64,000 bases of DNA. Origin: Protopterus annectens. Lineage: Eukaryota; Chordata; Ceratodontiformes; Protopteridae. The number at the start of each line of letters is the position of its first letter. Position 1 is the stretch's first letter. Positions 1-9,552 of the stretch are shown here, in pieces. Under the pieces are notes generated by a model. The model saw nothing but the letters and a program-made list of their open reading frames with translations, was not told the DNA's origin and ran no database searches. The position numbers and the translations under genes were made by a program. The stretch lies in NCBI RefSeq assembly GCF_019279795.1, contig NC_056748.1, positions 704,100,595-704,164,594 on the forward strand, in the 5' to 3' direction.

Positions 1-337
1 AGCAAACAAAGAGAGGCAGGAGATGGCTTCCGGCAGTTTAAACATGAAGGACCATAGTAGCAATACCACGTATTACTTGTTTGGTATCTGTTTGTTTATT
101 AAAAGGAGTAAACAATGGTGTTCATATGTTTGATTAAGTATAAAGACACGGCAAAATTAATTGGCTGTAGCTTGTAGAAAACATTTTTTTTTAGGAAGGT
201 GGATGCAGTGATAATGAGTCCATATTTGAGTTGACCAAGGAGAATTCCTATCTGTATAGTGGCTCAAGCATGAAGGGGAAAAGGTCTTTAAGGTTCTACT
301 TGCCCAGAACAGTAGTTTTGTGAATCTTTTTTATCTA

Positions 338-1286
338 CCTTGAAAGATAGGGGGGGATACAATCGCAAGCCTAGATGATGGAATTGTGGAGTAATAACCA
401 TAATGTTACCCCATGAAAGATAAGGCAGGATGCAATCGCAAGCCTAGATGATGTAATTGTGGAGTAATAACCATGATGTTCCCCCTTGAAAGATAAGGCA
501 GGATGCAGTCACAAGCCTAAATGATGGAATTGTGGAGTAATAACCATGATGTTCTCCCTTAAAAGATAAGGCAGGATATAATCACAAGCATAGATGATGT
601 AATTTTGGAGTAATAACCATGATGTTCCCCCATGAAAGATAAGGCAGGATGCAATTGCAAGCCTAGATGATGTAATTGTGGAGTAATAACCATGATGTTC
701 CCCCTTGAAAGATAAGGCAGGATGCAGTCACAAGCCTAAATGATGGAATTGTGGAGTAATAACCATGATGTTCTCCCTTAAAAGATAAGGCAGGATATAA
801 TCGCAAGCATAGATGATGGAATTTTGGAGTAATAACCATGATGTTCCCCCATGAAAGATAAGGCAGGATGCAATCGCAAGCCTAGATGATGGAATTGTGG
901 AGTAATAACCATTATGGTCCCCCTTGAAAGATAAGGCAGGATGCAGTCACAAGCCTAGATGATGGAATTGTGGAGTAATAACCATGATGTTCCCCCTTGA
1001 AAGATAAGGCAGGATGCAATCGCAAGCCTAGATGATGTAATTTTGGAGTAATAACCATGATGTTCCCCCATGAAAGATAAGGCAGGATGCAATTGCAAGC
1101 CTAGATGATGTAATTGTGGAGTAATAACCATGATGGTCCCCCTTGAAAGATAAGGCAGGATTCAGTCACAAGCCTAGATGATGGAATTGTGGAGTAATAA
1201 CCATGATGTTCCCCCTTGAAAGATAAGGCAGGATGCAGTCACAAGCCTAGATGATGTAATTGTAGAGTAATAACCATGATGGTCCC
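338..1286. repeat. 73-bp minisatellite, 13 units, with a three-unit higher-order pattern
   Basis: The unit begins near CCTTGAAAGATAAGGCAGG and recurs every 73 bases (starts at about 341, 414, 487, 560, 633, 706). The span equals almost exactly 13 units. Units fall into types: one with GCAGTCACAAGCCTAAATG, one with GATATAATC and AATTTTGG, and one with GCAATTGCAAGCC. From about 480 to 920 these types run in the same order twice, giving a 219-base higher-order repeat. No reading frame stays open through the array. Function is not inferable. Confidence 0.9.
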
Positions 1287-1842
1287 TGCTCAATCCTTGA
1301 TGGCCCACTCTATCAGAATTTCTTTTAGATGAGAATTTGATCTGGAGAAACTTGTATGGTATCAGACCAGGCTAAAGAAAAATATAAAGATGTGGTTTTA
1401 TTTTCTCTTTTAACACAGTTGATCTACAAAAAGTGTCACTTTGTGACCTTTTTTCTTGTAAATGTAAAAGGAGGTGAAAGGAGTGTAAATGCACATATCT
1501 AGCATTTAAAATGTAAAATATAACCTCTTGCATCTCCTGTGCTAGTAAGGGTCATAGAAAGCAATTACACTTTACCTCAAAACTTAGTGGAACAGACCGT
1601 TGGAAAAAAAAGCAGATATTAAAATGCAGACAGTTAAGAGCTGTATGTTGGATCTTGCAACTTGGTAGTTTTTGTTGTTTCAGGGCTGATGTGATTAAGT
1701 TTGATTCATATCCAGTCTGTATTTATCTGGTTTATGTCTCTCATTTAACAGACAGTGATTCTGGGTCACTTGATAAAAAAGTCTATTGTAACCCAATGAA
1801 CAAATGAAATAAAAATAGGGAAAGACTGTACATCGTAAAAAT
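1287..1842. other. AT-rich unannotated DNA
   Basis: I see no gene or recognisable repeat here. The stretch separates the 73-bp minisatellite from the 3' end of a minus-strand CR1 LINE. A pyrimidine run followed by AG near 1405-1420 looks like a splice acceptor but no open frame follows it. Confidence 0.5.
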
Positions 1843-1934
1843 ATAGGTTCATAGGTAGGTACTAGGCTATCGGCCCTGGGGCCTATATAAGCCTAGCCAA
1901 AAAACTTCCCTGGCTTTCGCCACCCAAGAAAGTT

Positions 1935-4725
1935 ATTTTCCTGCGCCTCTGTCTAGGAGAGCCATCCAATTGTCGAGATATTTCTTAAAGAGGGCTAATG
2001 AGGAGCTTTGCTTGACATGAATGCGTAGTCTGTTCCAGAGCATGGGAAGTCTCTGGGACAGGAGTCTATCCCTCCAGCATGTTCTCTTTATTGTGGTGGC
2101 AAGGTTTAGGTCCCTGGAGTGTGTGGCTCGGAGGGATTGATAAATGTAGCATGTCCAACAGATCTGGGCTTGACATGGCTTTGTATGTTAGGCAGAGGTC
2201 GCCTTTGAGTAGGCGATAAGTGATGGAGTAGAGCTGGAGTGTTTTGAGACGGTATGCATATGGCATCTGTTTGAGGCCAGTAATCCTCTTAGTGACGTAT
2301 TTCTGTAGCCTTTCTAGTTGTTGTAGATGTCTTGCAAGGTACATGCCAAATGGGGTGTTGTACTCTATAATGGGTCTGATGATGGATGAGTAGAGAGGAA
2401 CAATTACCTCTTTTTTCTGGAGGTGAACCCCTTTGTGATGAGGTGTACCACATAGAAGGATTTCCTGACTACTGTGGTGATGTAATTATCAAAGGAGAGA
2501 CTACTGTCCTCCTGTGTCTCAAGGTTTCTTATCACACTTTCAGTGTTTAGTAGGCTATCGCCTATGTGGTAGTTCATGGTTACAGTGTTTTTCCCAATGG
2601 GGAATGACAATGCATTTCTTGACATTGAGCTTGAGGCCATGACTTTGACACCAATCATCAGTCTCAGTGAGCACCCTTTGTAGAATGCTCACATCATTAG
2701 GCGATTCTATTATGGCACCTAGCTTGTAGTCATCTGCAAACTTCGTTAGTCAAAGACCTGGTGTATTAGCCTGGACTGCTGAGAAGTAGATGCCAAACAG
2801 TAGAGGACCCAAGACTGAGCCCTGTGGTACTCCACATGTTACTGGTCTGAAGATGGATTTGGAGTCAGCTACTTTCACTGTGTGGGTTCAGTCAGTGAGC
2901 CAGTTGGCCACCCATCTTGTGACATAGGGATTTATGCCCAGTCTAGTGAGTTTATCTATAATTCCAGAGTGGGGGATGGTGTCAAAAGCCTTGGCGAGGT
3001 CACGATAGGCTGTGTGCACCACTTTACCCTTATCCACGGCTCTAGTGCTGCTTCAAAGAAGTCAGTCAGGTTTAGGAGACATGCCCTACCTTTTACAAAC
3101 CCAAACTGAGTGGCGTCCAGAGTTTGGAGGTTACCTATGTCCTTGTTTATAAGCTTCAAGATGATATGTTCCATGGCCTTGCAGACCAGGCTTGTCAGGC
3201 TAATCAAGAGGTAGTTCCCTGAGTCCATGGTGGCCCCTTTGTGGAGTGGGATAACCGTCGCTGTGTGCCATTCAGTCGGCACAAAGCCTGAAGTGAGGCT
3301 ATGATTGAACATGGTACTTAGGTGGGGTGCCATTTCATTCTGTAGTTTGTGCAGAATGTAACCTGGGATGTTGTCAGGTCCCATGGATGCTGTGTTCTTG
3401 GCTTTAGAGAGTGCGGTCTTTACTTGTGCAGCTGTGATTACAGGGGCTTTGCATTCTTGCCATATAGTGATGGGCCCTTTGAGGGGTGAGGGGGTTGAAG
3501 TTTGCACTGAACCTATCTACCAGGATGTTGGCAATATCAGTTGGTTTTGTATATCTAGTGCCATTGTGCTGTAGCTCAGAGCAGCTCTGAGTGTCACCAT
3601 TGAGATTCTTGACATAGCTGTAGAATGCTTTGTGGTTGTTTTTTAGAATCAATGGTGATTTTATTTTTGTAACTAGCTTTGGAGGATTTTATGAGGGATC
3701 TCAGCTTCTTACTGAGGCTGACCAGGGAGTTCCTGCAATCAGGGGATTTTACTCTTTTTTTGCAATAGCTTCTTCCTTCTGTTGTAGAGTTTGTTTATGG
3801 CAGGGGACCACCAGATTGGCTTCATTTTTTTTGTAGCATAGCGTCTTGGTTCTTTTGGGGATGGCATGATCCATGCACTTGTGTATGTGCTTATATAGTG
3901 CATCTGTATAGGATTCAGCAGTCATACTTCTATTTTCTATCTGTATGGGTGTAGTAAAGCTTGCCACTTCTGTCTTAAGAAGCATGAAGTTGGCTTTGGA
4001 AACATTTTTTACAGTGGTTTTCTTAATGGGGGGTGGGGGCGGGATATTGATGTCTAGGGTGATTAGCTTGTGGTCAAAGCTGACCAGCAAGGTGTTGACC
4101 TGTGGCATGGAACATCGGTTGCTCATATTGGTAATGACCAGGTCCAGGATATTGCTGCCCCTGGTGGGGGAATGGACAAGCTGATCCAGAGTGTTGGAAT
4201 GTATGAATTCCAGAAAGTGTTGAGCAAATGAGTTAGTACATGAGTAGTTTTCCCAGTTGATGGTGGGGTAGTTGAAATCACCCATTATTAGGGTATTGGG
4301 CTGTACCTTAATATTACCCAGTATGTCAAGAAACGTGGAGTGGGCATCCTGGGGCATGATGGGGGATGTGTAACAAGCTACAGCCTGGATTGCAATTATG
4401 CCCAGTGTTAGTTGCACTTGGATAATGTCGGATGCATTATGTTAAGCAACTAGCCTTGAGGCGTGGATATCCTTAATGAATATCGACACACCTCCTCCTT
4501 TAGTGTTTTGGTTCAGGTTAGGTGGTTAAAAGATGTGGTATGAGTTATAGCCTGGTAATGCAGGGGTGCTCTCTAGAGCCTTGAACCAGGTCTCTATCAC
4601 TGCACAGATGTCGATGTTCTCCATTTTAAGAAGTGCCTCGAGTGAGTGCATTTTGAGGTTTAGACTTCTAGCATTGAGTAGCATTACCCTCAGATTTTGC
4701 TTGCTTATACCTGCTATGGTGGTGA
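1935..4725 (-). pseudogene. CR1 ORF2 pseudogene (APE endonuclease + reverse transcriptase)
   Basis: In the active family ORF2 encodes an enzyme that nicks target DNA and reverse-transcribes the element RNA at the nick. The endonuclease part lies at 3749-4852: VMLLNARSLN and ETWFKA near the start, then ACYTSP and GDFNYPTINWE, then DHKLI. The reverse-transcriptase fingers lie at 2956-3507 (KAKNTASMGPDNIPG, TATVIPLHKG, TQFGFVKGR). The thumb and C-terminal segment lie at 2066-2344 (LARHLQQLERLQKYVTKRI). These pieces sit in different frames, with stops between them, so no full protein can be made. The motif C region near 2700-2760 is present but degraded. Confidence 0.85.
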
Positions 4726-5678
4726 GTTTGTCATTTGAACCGTTCTTAAAAAAGGCACTATATGGAGTGGCAAGACCCTTAGGCAGTATCAAGAATCCCA
4801 GGGGCAACAGTTGCAGGCCATCTCTGGCAAAGCATCGTGGTCTGGCGATCATGTTGTCTCAGGCAGACAGACACTGGATCCCCTTAGAATGACACCAGAA
4901 GCTTAGCCAGCTGTTGAAGTAAAGCATTTTGTTCTTGTATTGTGATATCATTCTGGGTGATGGCAGGATGCTACTCAGGTCTAGGGTCATACCTGCCTGG
5001 GCTACATGATCTGAGAGCTCTTTCATGTCTCTCTAGTCCAGGGAGGTACATCTCAGATCATTCACACCTACATGGACAATGACAGAATCATATTTGTACT
5101 TGTTGTGGAGTGACCTGAGTGCTTGCATTATGTGGCAAATCCTGGCACCTGACAGGCAGCTGAAAGTAATGTTCTCCTTGTTTAGCCTAGTGAGTGGGAC
5201 ATCAGTGTGCCTGACTATAGAGTCACCTATGACTAATGTGCTGGGTACCTTGTTTTGCCTTATGGGCTGAGGTTGAGTGGCACACTGATTTTGTAGGCTA
5301 TGTGTCATTTGGGTAGTGTTGGGGGTGGTGGCTGCTTGCGGTTCAGGTTTGGAGGTCTCTGTTGTTTGGGCAGATTTTTATTGAGAGCCGCCGTGAATGT
5401 AGGTGTGTGTTTTGTGTTACTATGTGTGGTAGGTGTTGTAGGTTTTGATGGACTATGTGTTGGGTGTTTAGCTTCTCATCTTGACTGTCTAGTTCAGTCT
5501 TGGCTGGAGAGAGCTTGGCTTCCAGTTTGTCTATATAAGTGCATCTCTCACAGGTTGCAATGTTGGGTGGTAGGAGGAGAGGGTTGTCAGTCTACAAGAA
5601 GCAATTGCTACATTGTCCAAAGATGCCCAGATTCATCAGCTGGACAGGGGAAAATGCCAGGAGCTGACCCTTAGACAT
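4725..5678 (-). pseudogene. CR1 ORF1 pseudogene (CxxC pairs + SGNH hydrolase-like domain)
   Basis: The reading starts at ATG 5678-5676 with MSKGQLLAFSPVQL, matching the second Met of the intact ORF1 at 48524. A CSNC pair and a later CERC pair are visible, separated by an in-frame stop. The SGNH core follows at 5308-5033: TLVIGDSIVRHTDVPLTRL (nucleophile Ser block) and VHVGVNDLR (Gly-x-Asn-Asp block). The third block, DGLQLLPLG, lies at 4830-4780 and has lost the catalytic His (H to Q). ORF1 of CR1 elements is thought to bind nucleic acid and/or membranes. Frameshifts show this copy is dead. Confidence 0.82.
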
Positions 5679-5819
5679 GCCTGGATAGGTGCTTATTAAT
5701 TTAAGTACTAAAAACTGTTTTCCTCCTAACAAGTGAGGAAAGTTGAGTGCTGCAGTAATTTGTAGATTATTTGGTGAAATCTTTGGTTACAGTTAAGGTG
5801 TCCCACATGCAGGGTTGCC

Positions 5820-6584
5820 ATATTTCTGAAAAAAAGGTCTTTCACGCTAAGTGAGGTCCAGAAAAAAAAAAAGACTTAAGGTCTTTAAACACGGAGCTAC
5901 TTCTGTTTAATACAGAACATCAAGCAGTTCCGCATTAAACACAAGTAGCTCCGTGTTTACCAATTTTTGATTAGCCCGTATGCTGGTATACGAGCCAATC
6001 AAAAAACTCAAAAAATGCAGTTGTGTTTAATCTGGAACTGCCTGATGCTCTGCATTAAACACAAGCAGCTCCGTGTTTAGCGATTTTTGATTGGCTCGTA
6101 TGCCGGTATACGAGCCAATCAAAAAACTCGAATAATGGAGCTGTGTTTAATGCGGAACTGCCTGATGTTCTGCATTAAACACATGCAGCTCCGTGTTTAC
6201 CAATTTTTGATTGGCCCGTATGCCAGTATACGAGCCAATCAAAAAACTCAAAAAACAGAGCTGTGATTAATGCGGAACTGCCTGATGTTCCGCATTAAAC
6301 ACAAGCAGCTCCATGTTTAGCGATTTTTGATTGGTCCATATGCGCCAATCAAAAAACTCGAAAAATTAAGCTGTGTTTAATGTGGAACTGCCTGATGTTA
6401 CACATTAAACACAAGCAGCTCCGTGTTTAGCGATTTTTGATTGGCCCACATGCCGGTATACGGGCCAATCAAAAAAAAAAGCGGAGGGCTGTTTCACCGG
6501 GATTTAAACTGGCAGTGTGGGACTTGGGATTTGGCTGCTGATCTTGGGACAATCCCGCTCAAATAGGGACGTCTAGCAACCCTG
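5820..6584. mobile_element. Non-autonomous hAT-like element (765 bp) with 8-bp TSD
   Basis: The left end reads CAGGGTTGCCA and the reverse complement of the right end reads CAGGGTTGCTA, an 11-base terminal inverted repeat with one mismatch. The flanks CCCACATG (5812-5819) and CCCACAGG (6585-6592) form an 8-base TSD with one difference. The uninterrupted site can be read because the target is a LINE coding region. CAGGGTTGC ends and 8-base TSDs are typical of hAT elements. There is no transposase coding capacity; most of the interior is a palindrome-rich tandem array, so movement would need an enzyme supplied in trans. Confidence 0.82.
5886..6472. repeat. 120-bp multi-hairpin minisatellite inside the hAT-like element
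   Basis: About five units recur at 120-base spacing (landmark ATTTTTGATT at about 5963, 6083, 6203, 6323, then 6433 in a shortened unit). Each unit holds nested inverted repeats. In the unit at 6084-6125 the arms TTTTTGATTGGCTCGTAT and their exact complement are 18 bases long around a 6-base loop. A second hairpin pairs AATGCGGAAC with GTTCCGCATT, and AAACAC pairs with GTGTTT. Single-stranded DNA or transcripts would fold strongly. Confidence 0.88.
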
Positions 6585-7497
6585 CCCACAGGGCTCTGTA
6601 CTAGGCTCTTACTTATTTTGATTGTGTCTTTCAGACCTTACTTTTTCATCTGAGGTGTTCTACAGTCTATATGCTAATGACCTGAAATTGGGTAAACTGA
6701 TTACAAGTGTTACAGATAAGGCATGTCTGAAAAATAATTTGACTAATTTGACCATTTGGGCACAGGAGAATAATATGTTGACAAATACATCTAAAACAAA
6801 GCATATGAGATTTGGGAGACATAAACTGAAAGGTGAATATTTAATACAGCACACAGTGATTGAAACTGTAGACTCATTTAAGGACCTGGGTATATGGGTA
6901 GATTCAGCTATGAGTTTTTCTAATCATATCAACCAATTGGCTAATGATAGTTATAGAACTATAGGTTGTATAAAATGTTTTATAAAGTCTAAGAAATCAA
7001 ACATAATGAAGTCATTGTTTGATAGTTACATTAGACCCAAACTTGAGTATGGAATAACAATATAGAAGCCCTATAGGAAAACAAGCATGAATAAACTGGA
7101 AAGAGTACAGCAGAAATATACTAAGGGTATCCATGGATGTGAAAATCTAAGTTATTATGAAATACTAAACTATCTGAACTTTACAGTGTCTCTTACAATA
7201 TTTAAGAGGAGATCTTATTCAAGTATATAGGGTATTTAGGGACAACTACCTCTGGGAATATTTTGGGTTATCAAAAGGTACTAGAGAATCGTCAGATAAC
7301 CTATGTAGAAGAATCTATAGGAATGAGAAATGTACTAATTGGTTCTCTGACAGAGTAGCTGATGTTTGGAACAGACTACCAAATTACATTAAAGCAAGTA
7401 CTAATTTAGATATTTTTAAGAACAGCCTGGACATTTATTATGGGAACAAGTATTTTGGCACATTGGCAGGCTTGAAGGGCTTTAATGCCTGTGCTTG
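6585..7497 (+). pseudogene. LINE reverse transcriptase C-terminal half, pseudogene
   Basis: The readable frame 6622-7065 covers the region after motif B. YANDLKLG stands where FADD is expected, then come KTKHMRFGRHKLKG, DSFKDLGIWVDSAMSFSNHI and SYIRPKLEYG, all typical of the thumb of CR1/L2-type RTs. After a stop, the thumb resumes as NKLERVQQKYTKGIHG and ends near 7497 with NSLDIYYGNKYFG. The Asp-to-Asn change in motif C would destroy catalysis. Several frameshifts follow 7065. Confidence 0.75.
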
Positions 7498-7655
7498 AAA
7501 CATTTGTATCTATGTATATTTAGTGCATGCAATGAGTTTTGAACAAGTGCTGAGCACAAGTAAACAGTTTTGAGTGGTAAAACTAGAAAACTGGCTAGTT
7601 CTAAGGGAAAATTAGAAGAGCAGACTTTCTGGCACCGGGAATAGTTTAACCCTAA

Positions 7656-9290
7656 CTGTGCAAACACGTTTTTTTTAAAACAGAAAGATGAAAGGGATAG
7701 AAATAGTCCAAAATGGCCAATAAAACTACAGATTCTGAGCTGAAACTACTCCTCCAGTGACAGATAGGCTGTTCAAAGCTCTACACTCTCACTGACGAAT
7801 AGAGAGGTTTCCTTCTATCTTAGTAAGTTCTGGGCAACACAGAAACTACAAAACAGCCCAGAATTCAGCAAAATCTGAAAACCGGACTCTACTGTTTATA
7901 GAAAGGTGGGAAATGAGTACAGAGATAGGATTTTTTTGTTTTATTTTTCAAAAATTAAAATGGATACAGTAAAACACTTTTAAAGCATAAAAATGGATAT
8001 TGCACTTGAGTGTGTAGACCTCAATAGTTCAACAGTTGAAAAACACTTAAAAACAATCAGTTAAAGTGCAGACAGTATCAGAATTCAAAAAACAGTTAAA
8101 ATAAATTGCAAAGTTAATAAAAACGCTTGAAATAGTGTGGCTAGTGAAAATAAGCAATAAAAAGCAAAACAGAGGTATTTAATCTACTCAAAGTTTCTCT
8201 TTTCTCTCTCTGCTGCTGTAGAACTCTGCAGTACACCCAGGCAGGATGTTCCTGAGGTAATACAGTTTAAAAACCGTGCAAACATGTTTTTTTAATCAGA
8301 AAGATGAAAGGGATAGAAATAGCCCAAAATGGCCAATAAAACTACAGATTCTGAGCTGAAACCACTCTCACTGATGAACAGAGAAGCATCCTTCTATCTT
8401 AGTAAGGTCTGGGCAACACAGCAACTACAAAACAGCCCAGAATATAGCAAAACATAATAACCAAACTCAACTGGTTATAGAAAGGCAGGAAACAAGTAGA
8501 GAGAGAGAGGATTTTTTGTTTGTTTTTTTTTTTTCAAAAATTAAAACAGATACAGTAAAACAAACACTTTTAAAGCAGAAAAATGGCTATCACACTTGAG
8601 TGTGTAGCCCTCAACACTTCAACAGTTGAAAAACACTTAAAAATGATCAGTTAAAGTGCAAACAGTATCAGAATTAAAAAAAAACAGTTTAAATAAGTTG
8701 AAAGTTAATAAAATACGTTTGGAATAGTGCAACTAGCAAAATAAGCAATAAAAAGGAAAACAAAGTTACTTAATCCACTCAAAGTCTCCCTTTTCTCTTA
8801 ATGCTGCTGTTGAACTCTGCAGGACACCCAGGCAGAATCTTGCTGAGGTAATACAAGCACACAACTGTGCAAACATGGGTTTTTAAACAGAAAGATGAAA
8901 GGGATAGAAATAGCCCAAAATGGCCAATAAAACTACAGATTTTGAGCTGAAACTACTCCTCCAGTGACAGATAGGCTGCTCAAAGCTCACCACTCTCACT
9001 AATGAACAGAGAAGCGTCCTTCTATCTTAGTAAGGTCTAGGCAACACAGAAACTACAAAACAGCCCAGAATTCAGCAAAATCTGAAAACTGGACTCTACT
9101 GTTTATAGAATGGCAGGAAATGAGTAGAGAGATAGGATTGTTGGGTTTTTGTTTTGTTTTTTTCAATAATTAAAACAGATACAGTAAAACAAACACTTTT
9201 AAAGCAGAAAAATGTCTATCTCACTTGAGTGTATAGCCCTCAACAGTTTAACAGTTGAAAAACACTTAAAAATTATCAGTTAGACCAGTT
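7656..9290. repeat. Three tandem copies of a ~600-bp repeat
   Basis: The landmark CAGAAAGATGAAAGGGATAG occurs at 7681, 8297 and 8888, so two full units of about 616 and 591 bases are followed by a partial third. Each contains GCCAATAAAACTACAGATT, a (T)n/(TTTTG) run and a CACCCAGGCAG segment. Copies differ by scattered substitutions and small indels. No open frame is conserved between copies. It may be a local satellite or an internally duplicated element; I cannot assign it. Confidence 0.85.
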
Positions 9291-9552
9291 TTATAAACTT
9301 TAACACCACCACAGGAATGGGGGGGGGGGCAGTTTCAGAACAGATGAGAAAACAGCAAACAATGTCAGCAAATATATAAAAGAATTCAGTCAGGCAAAAA
9401 TTAAGACAATGCAGAACTCTGAAAAGTGCCAAGAAATATATTTTTCAGTGATATATTTCCAGATTGTTTGAGAAGCACTCCTGTGAGAACACAAGGAGAT
9501 TCTAACTTTGTAGTAAGTTTGCTCAGTTATTCATTTGTTAACTAAAAAGGTA
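9291..9552. other. AT-rich unannotated DNA with a G10 tract
   Basis: No gene is seen. A run of ten G lies near 9319-9328. The segment separates the ~600-bp repeats from the 3' tail of CR1 copy 2. Confidence 0.4.

Larger units (their letters stand above)
1843..5700 (-). mobile_element. CR1-clade LINE, near full length, decayed (copy 1)
   Basis: The element reads right to left. Its 3' end at 1843 has the CR1-type tail made of repeated CCTATGAA-like octamers, preceded by a conserved stem-loop (1858-1900). Remnants of both ORFs follow in the expected order, ORF2 at 1935-4725 and ORF1 at about 4725-5678. Gene order and protein motifs match the better copy at 48.5-52.5 kb, so this is a paralogous insertion of the same family. 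Multiple frameshifts and stops show it is inactive. The right boundary abuts another LINE on the opposite strand and is uncertain to some tens of bases. Confidence 0.88.
5700..7497 (+). mobile_element. LINE remnant of a second lineage (CR1/L2-type RT), split by a hAT-like insertion
   Basis: The reverse transcriptase motif B is divided by the DNA element at 5820-6584: GGTGTCCCACA before it encodes GVP, and CCACAGGGCTCTGTACTA after it encodes PQGSVLG. Downstream come motif C as YANDLKLG (FADD expected), the thumb, and the C-terminal block WFSDRVADVWNRLPN. The sequence is clearly different from the SGNH-type CR1 copies elsewhere in the window. The left edge near 5700 touches the 5' end of CR1 copy 1, so one may have inserted into the other. 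Confidence 0.72.

Noticed and set aside
1400..1440. Splice acceptor near CTCTTTTAACACAG
   Set aside because: There is no coding frame downstream and no matching donor that I could support.
2882..5674. Plus-strand open frames across CR1 copy 1
   Set aside because: They are antisense to LINE ORF1 and ORF2 remnants on the minus strand, which carry the motifs.
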